A stretch of 64,000 bases of DNA from Streptomyces sp. (GCF_019510245.1 NZ_JAEKKT010000132.1:1-64000); one strand, 5' to 3'; shown: positions 12,318 through 22,500, counted from the first letter of the stretch. Notes: generated by a model from the sequence alone, not told the origin. Numbers and translations: made by a program.

Positions 12318-13607
12318 CTACCAGCGGGGCACGGCCGGTGCCGTCCAGCCCGGCTCCGCCGCCCGCATCGCCGCCGCGTCGTCGCGGTCGCGGAGCGTCC
12401 CGTCGTCGTCGAGCCACCGCCGGTGCAGCCGTCGTAGCTGCTCCCGGTCCAGTTCGACGCCGAGTCCGGGGGTGTCGGAGACGGTGATCCGGCCGCCGTC
12501 GAAGGCGAGGCGTTCGGTGAGGACGTCCTCGGACTGCCAGGGGTAGTGGGTGTCGCAGGCGTGGTGGAGGTCCGGGACGGTCGCGGCCACGTGGGTCATC
12601 GCGGCGAGGCTGATCCCGAGGTGGGTGTTGGAGTGCATGGAGAGGCCGACGCCGAAGGTCCGGCAGACGGCGGCCAGTTCCCGGGTGTTGCGCAGCCCGC
12701 CCCAGTAGTGGTGGTCGGAGAGGACGACCTGCACGGCCCCGCGCGTGAACGCCTCCGCGATCTCGCCGAAGGTCGTCACGCACATGTTGGTCGCGAGCGG
12801 CACGTCCGTGCCCGCCGCCACGTCCGCCATCGCCGGGGTGCCGAGGGCCGGATCCTCCAGGTACTCGAGGACGTCGCCCAGTTCCCTCGCCACCCTCAGC
12901 GAGGTCTCCACCGACCAGGCGCCGTTCGGGTCCAGCCGCAGCGGGTGCCCGGGGAACGCCTCGGCCAGCGCGCGTACGGCCGCGATCTCCTCCTCGGGCG
13001 GGAAGACCCCGCCCTTGAGCTTGAAGGAGGTGAACCCGTACCGCTCGGTGAAGCGGCGGGCCTGCGCCACGACCCCGGCCGGGTCGAGCGCGGCTCCCCA
13101 GTCGTCGGGTTCCGCGGGCACGCCCGGTGGGTGCGCGGCCCACTTGTAGAAGAGGTACGCGCTGTACTCGACGGAGTCGCGCACCTTCCCGCCGAGCAGT
13201 GCGTGCACCGGCAGTCCGAGCGCCTTGCCGAGGGCGTCCAGGCAGGCGACCTCGAACCCGGAGACGACGGACAGCCGCAGCTTCTCGGCGGTCTGGACGC
13301 CCCGCAGCCCGCCGACGTCGGCCCGGCCTGCCACCCGGCCCGCGTCCACGGCGACCTCGCCGGCGACACCGGACAGCCCGTTCAGGTCACCGGCCTGCCG
13401 CCCGCGCAGTCTCTCCGCGAACGGCCGGGCCAGCTCCAGGTACTTGGTGTCCCCGTAGGTCTCCCCGACCCCGACCACCCCGTCCGCGGTCTCCACCTCC
13501 ACGATCAGCCGGGGCGTGTACGGCTGGTGCACGCCCTGCGTGTTCAGCAGCGGCGGGTCCGCGACGAGGACCGGGGTGAGGCGGACGTCGGTGATGGTGA
13601 GGTTCAC
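12318..13607 (-). CDS. gudD: Glucarate dehydratase (enolase superfamily)
   Basis: 429-residue enolase-superfamily dehydratase that converts D-glucarate (and usually L-idarate) to 5-dehydro-4-deoxy-D-glucarate. The catalytic KxK is at Lys196/Lys198 (FKLKGG); metal ligands lie in RLDPNGAW (Asp225), LEDPA (Glu251) and ATNMCVT (Asn274); the His-Asp dyad region is SDHHYWGG and MHSNTHLG (His325). These match the glucarate dehydratase subgroup rather than mandelate racemase. The start overlaps the stop of kdgD by 4 bp; together they perform two successive steps of aldarate degradation. The N-terminus MNLTITDVRLTPV is typical. Confidence 0.92.
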   Translation of the reverse strand: MNLTITDVRLTPVLVADPPLLNTQGVHQPYTPRLIVEVETADGVVGVGETYGDTKYLELARPFAERLRGRQAGDLNGLSGVAGEVAVDAGRVAGRADVGGLRGVQTAEKLRLSVVSGFEVACLDALGKALGLPVHALLGGKVRDSVEYSAYLFYKWAAHPPGVPAEPDDWGAALDPAGVVAQARRFTERYGFTSFKLKGGVFPPEEEIAAVRALAEAFPGHPLRLDPNGAWSVETSLRVARELGDVLEYLEDPALGTPAMADVAAGTDVPLATNMCVTTFGEIAEAFTRGAVQVVLSDHHYWGGLRNTRELAAVCRTFGVGLSMHSNTHLGISLAAMTHVAATVPDLHHACDTHYPWQSEDVLTERLAFDGGRITVSDTPGLGVELDREQLRRLHRRWLDDDGTLRDRDDAAAMRAAEPGWTAPAVPRW

Positions 13608-14554
13608 CGGGACGCTCCCACGAGGTCGAGGCCGGTGCCGAGCAGGGCTTCGAGGTCGGCGAGGTCGGAGGCCGAGGGGTCGGTGAGCGGGGCGCGCACG
13701 GGACCCACCGGCCGGCCGCGCAGCCGGGCCGCCGCCTTCACCAGTGACACCGCGTAGCCGGGCACCCGGTCGCGCAGTTCGACGAGCGGCACGTAGAAGC
13801 CGCGCAGCAGCTTGTCGACGGTGCCCTGGTCACCGTCGCGGAGGGCGGCGAAGAAGGCGTCGGCGATCTCCGGGGCGAAGGCGTGCACGGCGGAGGAGTA
13901 GGCGGGGACGCCGACCGTCGCGTAGGCGCGGGCCTGGATCTCGGCGGTGGCGGCGCCGTTGAAGAAGAGGAAGCCGTCGGGGGCGGCGAGGGTGAGCCGC
14001 TGGAGCCGGTCGAGGTCGCTGTGCCCGTCCTTGAGGCCGATGACGCCGGGGACGGCGGCGATCCGCGCCAGCGACCCGGCGGTGTACGTGACCTGGCCGC
14101 GCTGGTAGACGACGAGGGGCAGCCCGGTGCGGGCCGCGATCTCCTCCACCTGGGCGACGAGTCCGTCCTGCGGCGCGGCGACGAGGTAGTGCGGCAGCAC
14201 GAGCAGGGCGTCGGCCCCGGCCTCCTCCGCGATGCGGGCGAACCGGACGGCCTGCGCCCAGCCGTACCCCACCCCGGCGACCACGGGCACCCTTCCGCCG
14301 GCCTCCTCGACCGTCACGCCCACGACCTGCCGGTACTCCTCCTCGTCCAGCGAGAAGAACTCCCCGGTCCCGCAGGCCGGGAAGACGGCACCGGGCCCGG
14401 CGGCCAGCTGCCCGGCCACGTACTCCCGGAACCCGTCCACGTCGAGGGAGCCGTCGGCGCGGAACGAGGTGAGCGGGAACGACAGCACCCCGCCCGCCAT
14501 CCCCTCCCGCAGCCTCCGCGCCACCTGCTCAGGCCGTCCGGCCACCGCATTCAT
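13604..14554 (-). CDS. kdgD: 5-dehydro-4-deoxyglucarate dehydratase
   Basis: 316-residue member of the DapA/NAL aldolase-fold family; it dehydrates and decarboxylates the product of GudD to 2,5-dioxopentanoate (alpha-ketoglutarate semialdehyde). The Schiff-base Lys175 is in GVIGLKDGHSD and the catalytic Tyr150 in LPLVVYQRG. The ATG at 14554 (MNAVAGRPEQ) is chosen because GGGGAG lies 8 bases upstream; an in-frame ATG 27 bases further upstream is possible. The oxidising enzyme (semialdehyde dehydrogenase) that would complete the path is not in the window. Divergent from the IclR regulator. Confidence 0.92.
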   Translation of the reverse strand: MNAVAGRPEQVARRLREGMAGGVLSFPLTSFRADGSLDVDGFREYVAGQLAAGPGAVFPACGTGEFFSLDEEEYRQVVGVTVEEAGGRVPVVAGVGYGWAQAVRFARIAEEAGADALLVLPHYLVAAPQDGLVAQVEEIAARTGLPLVVYQRGQVTYTAGSLARIAAVPGVIGLKDGHSDLDRLQRLTLAAPDGFLFFNGAATAEIQARAYATVGVPAYSSAVHAFAPEIADAFFAALRDGDQGTVDKLLRGFYVPLVELRDRVPGYAVSLVKAAARLRGRPVGPVRAPLTDPSASDLADLEALLGTGLDLVGASR

Positions 14555-14572
14555 CTTTCGATCTCCCCATGC

Positions 14573-14583
14573 AGATGACATCT
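14573..14583. promoter_or_regulatory. Candidate operator between kdgD and the IclR regulator
   Basis: Inverted repeat AGATG-A-CATCT, 19 bases upstream of the kdgD start, in the divergent region shared with the IclR gene. Position suits an IclR-family operator. A TAGATAT box nearby (on the + strand around 14603-14609) could be a -10 element. Palindrome is seen; function is inferred. Confidence 0.4.
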
Positions 14584-14662
14584 ACGTATGAAGACAGAGA
14601 CTAGATATGCGAACACACCCCGTCAACGGCACGCACCACCGCCGCCCCCCTACGATCTGCAC

Positions 14663-15439
14663 ATGTCCGAGACAGCAGGGGTCCGCGAGGTGAAGTCCGC
14701 GGCGCGCACCGTGGAGCTGCTGGAGCTCCTCGCCGCCCGCGGCGACCGCCCGGCCCGCCTCCAGGAACTGGCAGACGGCCTCGGCGTCCCGCGCAGCTCG
14801 ATGTACGCCCTGCTCCAGACGCTGATCGCCAGGGGCTGGGTGCGCACCGACACCACCGGCTCCCTCTACGGCATCGGCATCCGCACCCTGCTGACCGGCA
14901 CCAGCTACCTCGACTCCGACCCGCGCGTCCGCCTCGTACGCCCCTACCTCGACGAGGCCTCGGAGGCGCTCGGCGAGACGATCCACCTGGCCCGGCTCGA
15001 CGGCCCGGACGTGGCGTACCTGGCGACCCGGGAGTCCCACGAGTACCTGCGCACGATCAGCAGGGTGGGCCGCCGCCTGCCGGCCCACGCCGGTGCCCTG
15101 GGCAAGGCGCTGCTGGCCGAACGCCCGGACGCCGAGCTCCCCGAGGGCCCGTACGAGGCCCTGACCCCCAACACCCGCGCCACCAGGGACGCACTGGCCG
15201 CCGACCTCGCCCAGGTGCGAGCCCGCGGCTACTCGATCGACCGCGAGGAAGGCGTCCTGGGCATCACCGGCTACGGCTTCGCCCTGCGCTACGACACACC
15301 GGCCCAGGACGCGATCAGCTGCTCGGTACCGGTGGCCCGCCTCACGCCGGAGCACGAGGGGCGGATCGTGGCGGTGATGCAGGAGATCCGCACACGGATC
15401 GAGTCAGCGACGACGGGCGGCACGGTCAACTGGCGCTGA
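14663..15439 (+). CDS. IclR-family transcriptional regulator
   Basis: 258-residue regulator with an N-terminal winged helix-turn-helix (SAARTVELLELLAARGDRPARLQELADGL) and a C-terminal IclR effector domain (about 90-250; ISRVGRRLPAHAGALGKALLA and GYSIDREEGVLGITGYG). Divergent from kdgD-gudD, so it probably controls glucarate use. Start is uncertain: the ATG at 14663 (MSETAGVREVKSAARTVE) is the normal family beginning but lacks a ribosome binding site; an ATG at 14588 would add 25 Pro-rich residues. A leaderless or weakly initiated message is possible. Confidence 0.88.
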   Translation: MSETAGVREVKSAARTVELLELLAARGDRPARLQELADGLGVPRSSMYALLQTLIARGWVRTDTTGSLYGIGIRTLLTGTSYLDSDPRVRLVRPYLDEASEALGETIHLARLDGPDVAYLATRESHEYLRTISRVGRRLPAHAGALGKALLAERPDAELPEGPYEALTPNTRATRDALAADLAQVRARGYSIDREEGVLGITGYGFALRYDTPAQDAISCSVPVARLTPEHEGRIVAVMQEIRTRIESATTGGTVNWR

Positions 15440-15837
15440 GGCGGGGGGCCGGTTCGTCGCCGGGTGCGGCCTGGTGGGGGTTGCTCGCGCAGTTCCCCGC
15501 GCCCTAATGGGGCGCTGCAGTGGGCGCTTCTTCTTCAGCCGCGGGCTGAACAGCGCCCCGTAGGGGGCGCTGGGGGTGCCCCCGGCCGAAGGCTGGGGGA
15601 GGAACTGCGCGGCCAGCCCCCACCAGGCCGCACCCGCGAACGCACCGCTCCCCTCACGGCGCGCGGCGCTTCTACCCCCCTTCTTACGCCCGAAACCGAA
15701 CATGACCCACATCACACCCCCCGGGCTTCTTCGGGCCCCCCTCGCTTGATACAAATTGCCCGCGCGTTCCTGTCTCTCGACGGCCTGCGCCCAACCCCCT
15801 TCTTGAGCCGCCTCTTTCGCATGCCCTGGGAACGCCC
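15440..15837. other. Intergenic region dominated by a long inverted repeat
   Basis: 398 bases between the IclR gene and the MFS gene, both rightward. 15466-15631 is copy 3 of the interspersed repeat (separate entry). The remainder to 15837 should hold the MFS promoter; no gene or clear promoter was recognised. Confidence 0.5.
15466..15631. repeat. Interspersed GCGCAGTTCC inverted repeat, copy 3 (long form)
   Basis: The two ends form imperfect inverted arms of about 30 bases: GCGGCCTGGTGGGGG...CGCGCAGTTCC on the left and GGAACTGCGCG...CCCCCACCAGGCCGC on the right. Inner hairpins are GGGGCGCTG/CAGCGCCCC and CCCCCGGCCGAAGGCTGGGGG. It contains no open frame of note. Confidence 0.75.
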
Positions 15838-17025
15838 GTGTCCGCCCCCCGCACCACCCCCTGGCCCCTCGTCGCCCTCTTCACGGCCGGGTACCTCGCC
15901 CCGTACCTCCTGCCGACCACCGTCGGCCGGCTCGAATCGGGGCTCCCCCTCTCCGCGACCCAGGCGGGCGCCGTCGGCAGTGCCCTGCTGCTCAGTTCGG
16001 CGACGGCCGGCTTCCTCCTCGCGTCCCGGGTCGACCGCATCGGCCCCCGCACGCTCGCCCGCCTCGGCCTCCTGCTCGCGGTCCTCGGCTACGGCGGCGC
16101 CGCCCTGACCACCGCCGTCCCCGCGGTCGTCGCCGGCGCCGTCGTCGGCGGCTTCGGCTCCGGCACGGTCACCGCGGTCGCCGCCACCGGCATCGCGTCG
16201 CAGCGGGACCCCCACCGCACCACCACCCTCGGCCTCCTCGGCGTCTCCGCCCTCGCGGGCGCCGTCTACCTGACGGTCCCGCACCTCGGCCCCGGCCACG
16301 CGCAGCCCCTCGCGGCGATCGCGCTCACCGCGCTCGCGGTCTGGCCGCTCACCGCCCGCCTGTCCCCCCGCACCGCCCCGGCCCTCCCCCGCGCCGCCTC
16401 CGGCTCCCGCCTCCCCCACCTGCGTTCGGGCCTGCTGCTGGCCGCCGCGATGCCGTGCTGGTCGGCCGCGCAGAACTCGCTGTGGGGTCTCAGCGGCAGG
16501 ATCGGCCTGACGCAGGCGCACCTCGGCGAGGCGACCGTCGGCGCGGTGTTCGCGGTGGCGCTCGGCACCGGCCTGCTCGGCGTGGTCGGCGCGGGCGCCC
16601 TCGGCCCGCGGCTCGGCAGGGCCCTGCCCATAGGTCTGGGCACCGTGCTGATCGCGGGCTGTATCGCGCTCAGCGCGTCCGCGACCGACCTGACGACGTT
16701 CGCGTCCGGCGAGATCGCCTGGAACCTGCTCTACCCGGTCGTCCTGTCGTACGTCATCGGGCTCGCCGCCGCCCTCGACCCGCGGGGCCGCTGGGCGGTG
16801 CTGGTCGGGTCGGCGTCGTCGCTGGGGACGGCCGTCGGCCCGATGACCGGCAGCCTGCTGGCGGCGCGGGCCGGCTTCCCGGCGATGGGGACGATCCTCG
16901 CGGTGGGCCTGCTGGTCGTCGCGCTGCCGCTGACGGCGGTGGCGCTGCGGCGCACAACCACCACCGTCACGACCGGCGCGACCCTCACCGACAGCACGCC
17001 GGTGCGGCTCGACGTCGCGGCGTGA
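15838..17025 (+). CDS. MFS transporter
   Basis: 395-residue major facilitator protein with about 12 hydrophobic helices. The first is WPLVALFTAGYLAPYLLP; a loop 2-3 motif-A remnant is seen in ASRVDRIGPRTLAR. The GTG at 15838 is preceded by GGGAA. No soluble domains are fused; the short tail after helix 12 is Thr-rich. Neither neighbour suggests a substrate. A perfect 13-bp hairpin follows the stop by one base. Confidence 0.85.
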   Translation: MSAPRTTPWPLVALFTAGYLAPYLLPTTVGRLESGLPLSATQAGAVGSALLLSSATAGFLLASRVDRIGPRTLARLGLLLAVLGYGGAALTTAVPAVVAGAVVGGFGSGTVTAVAATGIASQRDPHRTTTLGLLGVSALAGAVYLTVPHLGPGHAQPLAAIALTALAVWPLTARLSPRTAPALPRAASGSRLPHLRSGLLLAAAMPCWSAAQNSLWGLSGRIGLTQAHLGEATVGAVFAVALGTGLLGVVGAGALGPRLGRALPIGLGTVLIAGCIALSASATDLTTFASGEIAWNLLYPVVLSYVIGLAAALDPRGRWAVLVGSASSLGTAVGPMTGSLLAARAGFPAMGTILAVGLLVVALPLTAVALRRTTTTVTTGATLTDSTPVRLDVAA

Positions 17026-17026
17026 C

Positions 17027-17056
17027 CCCCCAGCGCCCCCAAAGGGGCGCTGGGGG
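17027..17056 (+). terminator. Terminator after the MFS gene (with repeat copy 4)
   Basis: Perfect 13-bp stem CCCCCAGCGCCCC / GGGGCGCTGGGGG with a CAAA loop, starting one base after the TGA. It is followed by AGGAACTGCGCGACCAGCC (17058-17076), a single arm of the interspersed repeat family. It could serve the convergent deaminase gene as well. Confidence 0.8.
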
Positions 17057-17126
17057 CAGGAACTGCGCGACCAGCCACGACGGCGCCGCAGACGGCAGAT
17101 CGCGGCACTTCAAGCGAAGCGAGCGC

Positions 17127-18131
17127 TCAGCCGTGGGCCCCGCCGAACTCGTAGGCGTCCACCTCGGCGAGGTACCGCGCCCGCAGTTCCTCCTCGTCGT
17201 CGAGGAAGGCCGCGAGGAAGGAGTTGCGGGCCAGTGCCCGCATCTGCTCCCTGGACAGGCCCAGGGTGTCGCGCACGGCGTGGTAGTTGTCGGCGACGTA
17301 GCCGCCGAAGTAGGCCGGGTCGTCGGAGTTGACGGTGCACAGCAGCCCAGCGTCGATCATGGCCGGAAGCGGGTGGTCGGCGAGTACGTCGACCGCACGC
17401 AGCCGGACGTTCGACAGCGGGCACAGCGTCAGCGGGATCCGCTCCCGCACCAGACGCGCCACCAGCTCCGGGTCCTCCAGGCAGCGCAGCCCGTGGTCGA
17501 CGCGCTCGACGCCGAGCACGTCCAGCGCCTCGGTGATGTACTCCGGCGGCCCCTCCTCACCCGCGTGGGCCACTCGCCGCAGCCCCAGCCCGGCCGCCGC
17601 CTCGTACACCTCGCGGAACTTGGCCGGCGGATGCCCGACCTCGGCGGAGTCGAGCCCGACACCGGTGATCCGGTCGAGGTACGGTTTCGCCGCCTCCAGC
17701 GTCGCCATCGCCGACTCGGCGGACTCGTCCCGCAGGAAGCACATGATCAGGCGGGTGGAGATCCCGTGGTTCTCGGCGCTCCGGCCGAGCGCCCGCCACA
17801 GGCCCTCGACGACCGTCCCCATGTCCACGCCCCGCGCGAGGTGCGCCTGCGGGTCGAAGAAGATCTCGGCGTGCCGCACGCCCTGCGCGGCGGCCCGCGA
17901 GAGGTACGCGTCGGCGAGGTCGTCGAAGTCCTGCTCGGTGCGCAGGACGGTCATCAGCTCGTAGTACAGGTTCAGGAAGGACTGCAGGTCCTCGAACCGG
18001 TAGGCCTTGCTCAGCGCGTCGGTGTCCGCGTAGGGCAGCTCGACGCCGTTGCGCGCGGCCAGCATGAACGCCAGCTCGGGCTCCAGGGTGCCTTCGATGT
18101 GGAGGTGCAGTTCTGCTTTCGGGAGGGGCAT
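17127..18131 (-). CDS. Adenosine/adenine deaminase family protein
   Basis: 334-residue amidohydrolase. Zinc ligands of the first strand are His9 and His11 in ELHLHIEGTLEPEL; further active-site motifs are HAGEEG, ERVDHGLRCLED and TVNSDDPAYFGG. The HIEGTLEP form of the first motif (rather than HLDG) is characteristic of the adenine-deaminase/ADAL branch, so adenine may be the real substrate; this is inference from motif memory. Start at ATG 18131, 20 bases after the rnz stop; the frame is open further upstream but antisense-like. Last gene of the HIT-rnz-deaminase set. Confidence 0.88.
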   Translation of the reverse strand: MPLPKAELHLHIEGTLEPELAFMLAARNGVELPYADTDALSKAYRFEDLQSFLNLYYELMTVLRTEQDFDDLADAYLSRAAAQGVRHAEIFFDPQAHLARGVDMGTVVEGLWRALGRSAENHGISTRLIMCFLRDESAESAMATLEAAKPYLDRITGVGLDSAEVGHPPAKFREVYEAAAGLGLRRVAHAGEEGPPEYITEALDVLGVERVDHGLRCLEDPELVARLVRERIPLTLCPLSNVRLRAVDVLADHPLPAMIDAGLLCTVNSDDPAYFGGYVADNYHAVRDTLGLSREQMRALARNSFLAAFLDDEEELRARYLAEVDAYEFGGAHG

Positions 18132-18151
18132 CAAAGCATCGTACGGCCGCT

Positions 18152-19066
18152 TCACCTGCGCTTCGGGACCGGCACTCGGAGCAGGTCGTGGGCGACGGTC
18201 AACTCGCCCGCGTAGCCGGCGGCCCGCGCCTGCCGTTCGAAGCTCTCGGGGTTCTCCGGTTCGGAGTAGCGCTGGCTGAAATGGGTCAGCACCAGGTGAC
18301 GTACGCCCGCGTCGCGGGCGACGGCCGCCGCCTGTCCGGCCGTCAGGTGGCCGTGGTCCGCGGCGAGTCGGGCGTCCTCGTCGAGGAAGGTGGACTCGAT
18401 GACGAGCAGGTCGCAGCCCGCGGCGAGCGCGTGCACCCCCTCGCACAGCCGGGTGTCCATGACGAACGCGAACCGCTGGCCGCGCCGCACCTCGCTGACC
18501 TCGTCGATCGTGACGCCCCCGAGCACGCCCTCGCGCTGGATGCGGCCGACGTCGGGGCCGGTGATGCCGTGCGCGGCGAGCCGTTCGGGCAGCATGCGGC
18601 GGCCGTCGGGCTCGGTGAGCCGGTAGCCGTACGACTCGACGGGGTGGGAGAGCCTGCGGGCCTCCAGCGTGTAGCCGGGGGTGACCGCGAGGTCGCCGTC
18701 CGCGTCGACCGGGGCCTCGGTGACGCCGACGGTCTCGCGGTAGGCGGTGGCGTACCGGAGCCGGTCGAAGAAGCGCTGCCCGGACCTCGGGTAGTGCGCG
18801 GTGACCGGGTGCGGGACCTGGTCGAGGTTGATGCGCTGGATGACGCCGGCGAGGCCGAGGGAGTGGTCGCCGTGGAAGTGGGTGACGCAGATCCGGTTCA
18901 GGTCGTGGGCGGCGACCCCGGCCCGCAGCATCTGCCGCTGGGTGCCCTCACCGGGGTCGAAGAGGATGCCCTCGCCGTCCCAGCGCAGCAGGTAGCCGTT
19001 GTGGTTGCGGTGCCGGGTGGGGACCTGGCTGGCGGTGCCGAGGACCACCAGTTCGCGTACGGACAC
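18152..19066 (-). CDS. rnz: Ribonuclease Z
   Basis: 304-residue metallo-beta-lactamase-fold endonuclease that trims tRNA 3' ends. The metal motif HFHGDHSLG supplies His63, His65, Asp67 and His68; [15 protein letters not shown] is the tRNase Z phosphate-binding segment, [23 protein letters not shown] and HFSQRY complete the active site. Length is that of the short bacterial form. It lies 6 bases after the HIT gene and 20 bases before the deaminase gene. Confidence 0.93.
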   Translation of the reverse strand: MSVRELVVLGTASQVPTRHRNHNGYLLRWDGEGILFDPGEGTQRQMLRAGVAAHDLNRICVTHFHGDHSLGLAGVIQRINLDQVPHPVTAHYPRSGQRFFDRLRYATAYRETVGVTEAPVDADGDLAVTPGYTLEARRLSHPVESYGYRLTEPDGRRMLPERLAAHGITGPDVGRIQREGVLGGVTIDEVSEVRRGQRFAFVMDTRLCEGVHALAAGCDLLVIESTFLDEDARLAADHGHLTAGQAAAVARDAGVRHLVLTHFSQRYSEPENPESFERQARAAGYAGELTVAHDLLRVPVPKRR

Positions 19067-19072
19067 GGCTGG

Positions 19073-19426
19073 CTATCCGGGCGGCCACTGCAGGCCGCGG
19101 CCGCCGATGACGTGGGCGTGCGCGTGCCAGACGGTCTGGCCGGCGCCGCTGCCGGTGTTGAAGACGAGGCGGTAGCTCTCCAGCTTGTCCTCGTCGGCGA
19201 CGGCCTGCGCCTCACGCAGTATGTCGGCGGCGACGGCGGGTTCGCCTGCGGCGAGCTCGGCCGCGTTCCTGTAGTGGACCTTGGGGATCACCAGGACGTG
19301 GGTGGGCGCCTGGGGGTTGATGTCCCGGAAGGCGACGGTGGTGTCCGTCTCCCGGACGATCGTCGCGGGGACGTGGCCTGCGGCGATCTTGCAGAACAGG
19401 CAGTCGTCCTGGGGTTCCCCTGCCAT
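19073..19426 (-). CDS. HIT-family nucleotide hydrolase/transferase
   Basis: 117-residue histidine-triad protein. The catalytic triad is WHAHAHVIGG (His101, His103, His105); an N-terminal CxxC (Cys9, Cys12 in CLFCKIAAG) matches the zinc-binding HINT type, which hydrolyses AMP-lysine or other nucleoside phosphoramidates. The ATG at 19426 has GAGGAG upstream. First gene of a tight leftward set with rnz and the deaminase. Confidence 0.92.
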   Translation of the reverse strand: MAGEPQDDCLFCKIAAGHVPATIVRETDTTVAFRDINPQAPTHVLVIPKVHYRNAAELAAGEPAVAADILREAQAVADEDKLESYRLVFNTGSGAGQTVWHAHAHVIGGRGLQWPPG

Positions 19427-19486
19427 GTTTTCTCCTCGCCCCGTGATCGGTTTCGGGGGCATCGTATCGTCGTCGGTTGCGCGCCC

Positions 19487-19547
19487 GGTGGGGGCTGGTC
19501 GCGCGGTTCCTCCCCCAGCCTTCGGCCGGGGGTACCCCCAGCGCCCC
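19487..19547. repeat. Interspersed GCGCAGTTCC-type repeat, copy 5
   Basis: GGGGGCTGGTCGCGCGGTTCC followed by a hairpin (CCCCCAGCC, loop TTC, GGCCGGGGG) and CCCCCAGCGCCCC. It directly abuts the stop of the tricorn gene and could act as its terminator. Confidence 0.6.
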
Positions 19548-22500
19548 TTAGGTCGGCAACACCGGCGGCGTTTTCGCGGGACTGTTCTCCAATGCCTCCA
19601 GTGCAAGTCGGATGGCCTCGTCCAGCTGGGGATCCCTCTCCGCGCCCCAGTCCTGCGGGGTCTGTACGACCTCCACGTCCGGGTCGACGCCGTGGTTCTC
19701 CACGTCCCAGCCGTAGCCCTCCAGCCAGAACGCGTACTTCGGCTGGGTGACCAGCGTGTCGTCGACCAGGCGGTAGCGGCTGTCGATGCCGATCACGCCG
19801 CCCCAGGTGCGGGTGCCGACCACCGGGCCGATGCCGAGTGCCTTGATCGCCGCGTTGACGATGTCGCCGTCCGAGCCGGAGAACTCGTTGGCGACGACCA
19901 CGACCGGTCCGCGGGGCGCGTCCCGCGGGTAGCTCTGCGGGCGCATGCCGCGCGGCAGGTCCCAGCCGACGATCCGCCGGGCCAGCTTCTCCACCACGAG
20001 CTGGGAGGTGTGCCCGCCGCGGTTCTCGCGGACGTCCACGACGATACCCTCGCGGGCCATCTCCACGTTCAGGTCGCGGTGGATCTGGGCCCAGCCGGGC
20101 GCCTGCATGTCGGGGACGTGGAGGTAGCCGAGGCGGCCGCCGGACAGCTCGTGGACGTGGGCCCGGCGGTCGGCCACCCACGCGTGGTAACGCAGCGGCT
20201 CCTCGTCGGCGACCGGGACGACGACCGGGTGCCGCAACTCACCGCCGCCCGCCGGGGACACGGTCAGTTCGACGGCCTTGCCGGCCGTGCCGACGAGCAG
20301 CGGGCCGGGGCCCGTCACCGGGTCGACGGGGCGGCCGGCGACCGCCACGATCGCGTCGCCGGGGCGTATCGCGGCGCCGGGTGCGGCGAGCGGGGAGCGG
20401 GCGCCGGGGTCGGAGGTCTCGGCGGGCAGGATCCGGTCGATGCGCCAGCTGCCGTCGTCGTGCCGGGAGACGTCGGCGCCGAGCAGGCCCTGCCGGGCGC
20501 CGTGGCCGTGGCCGCCGCGCGGGGTGACGTAGGCGTGCGAGGTGCCGAGTTCGCCCTGGACCTCCCAGAGCAGGTCGACGAGGTCGTCGTGGGTGGCGCA
20601 GCGGTCGACGAGCGGGCGGTAGCGGTCCAGGACGCCGTCCCAGTCGACGCCGCCGAGGTCGGGCCGCCAGAACTGGTCGCGCATGATGCGGCCGGTCTCG
20701 TCGAACATCTGCCGCCACTCGGCGGCCGGGTCGACGGTCTGCCGGACCCGGGAGAGGTCGACGGTGATGTTGGTGTCGCTGTCGTCGTCGTTCGAGGCGC
20801 GGCGGTCGCTGGGTACCACCTTGAGCTTGCCGTCGGCCCAGAGCAGGACGCGTTTGCCGTCGCCGCTGACCTCGAAGTGGTCGGCGTCGGAGGCGAGGTA
20901 CTCGATGCGCTGCTGGGCGAGGTCGTAGCGCTCCAGCTCGGTCTTGGGCGCCGGGTCCTCGGGGTGGGCGCGGGAGGCGCCGAGGACGCCGCGCACCGGG
21001 TGGCGCAGCCAGAGGACGCCGTCCTTGGCGGCGCGCAGCGTGGAGTAGCGGCCGGCCTCGACGGGGAAGGGCACGATCCGGTCGGCGAGGCCCTCCAGGT
21101 CGATGCGGGTGGCGGGGGTGCCCTCGGCGTCCGGGGTCTCGTCCTTGTCGGGGGTCTCGAAGGGGCGGCCGTGCCGCTGCGGGCCGAACGGCGAGGGGGT
21201 GGTGGCCGCCAGGGTGATCAGGTGCGGGCGGTCGCCGACCACGAAGGCGAGGTCGAAGACGTGCTCGTCGTAGACCGGGTCGAAGGAGCGGGTGGAGAGG
21301 AAGGCGAGGTGTTTGCCGTCGCGGGTGAAGGCGGGGTCGTAGTCCCGGAACCGCAGCGGGGTGGCCTCGGTGACGGTGAGGTCGGTGGTGTGGGCGATGC
21401 GGAGCTGGCAGAGGCCGCCGGCGCCGGGGTGGGACCAGGCGAGCCAGCCGGAGTCGGGTGAGAAGGCGAGTCCGGAGACGTCGCCGTCCTCGCTGCGGTC
21501 GACCTCGCGGACCTCGCCCGTCTCGCGTTCGACGAGGAGGAGGCGTCCGTCGTGGGCGGCGACGGCGACCCGGCCGCCGTCGGGGGCGACGGCGAGGTCG
21601 AGGACCCGGCCGAGCTGTCCGGCGGCGATCCGGCGCGGGGTGGCGCCGGGCACGAGTCCGGTGGCGGGGGCGAACTCCAGGGCGTCGTCGCCCTCGGCGT
21701 CCGTCACCCACACCACCCATTCCTCGGCGTCCACGCGGAAGGTGACGGGCAGCCGGGCCCGCACCCCCGGCTGGGCGACGAGCGCACGCGCCGGACCGGA
21801 GCGGTGGGTCACCCAGTGCACGCCGCCGCGCACCAGGACGGCGCTGCCGCGCGCGGTGTGGTCGGGCGAGGCGGAGCTGAACCAGCGGGTCGCGTTGACC
21901 GGGTACGGCTGCCGGTCCACCCGCTGCCCGCCGAGCCGGATGTCCAGACGGCGCGGCTCGGCGCCCTCCAGGTCGTCGAGGAGCCAGAGTTCACCGGCCG
22001 AGGCGTAGACGACGCGGGTGCCGTCGCCGGACGCGTGCCGGGCGTAGAAGCCGTCGAGTGCGGTGTGCCGGCGCAGGTCGGAGCCGTCGGCGAGGGAGGA
22101 GTACAGGGCGCCCGTGTCCTCGTGGTCGGAGAGGAACGCGATCCGGTCGCCGGCCCACACGGGGTACTCCAGGTTCCCGTCCAGCTCCGCGTGCAGCCGT
22201 ACGAACTCGCCGGCGCCTTCCCGGTCGATCCACAGCTTGCCCGCCGTACCGCCCCGGTACCGCTTCCACCAGGCCGCCTCCCGCCCCATCGGCGCGGACA
22301 GCAGCACGGTGTGCGGGCCGGCGGCGACATGGCCGACGGGGCCGTACGGCAGGACGGTGGAGGGGCCGCCGTCGAGCGGGACGGTGTGGGCCCAGCTGCG
22401 CCGCAGGCTGGCCTGGCCGTGGGTGGTGATCGCGAGGACCTGGCCGTCGGCGGTCCAGCCGCGTACCTGGGTACGGGGACTCCCCCAGTGCGTCAGGCGG

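Noticed and set aside
9961..13143. A 1060-codon open frame on the minus strand running across the kinase and glucarate genes
   Set aside because: Highly Arg/Pro/Gly-rich translation, crosses a well-supported PfkB and gudD gene in another frame and contains no recognisable domain; a shadow frame of high-GC DNA.
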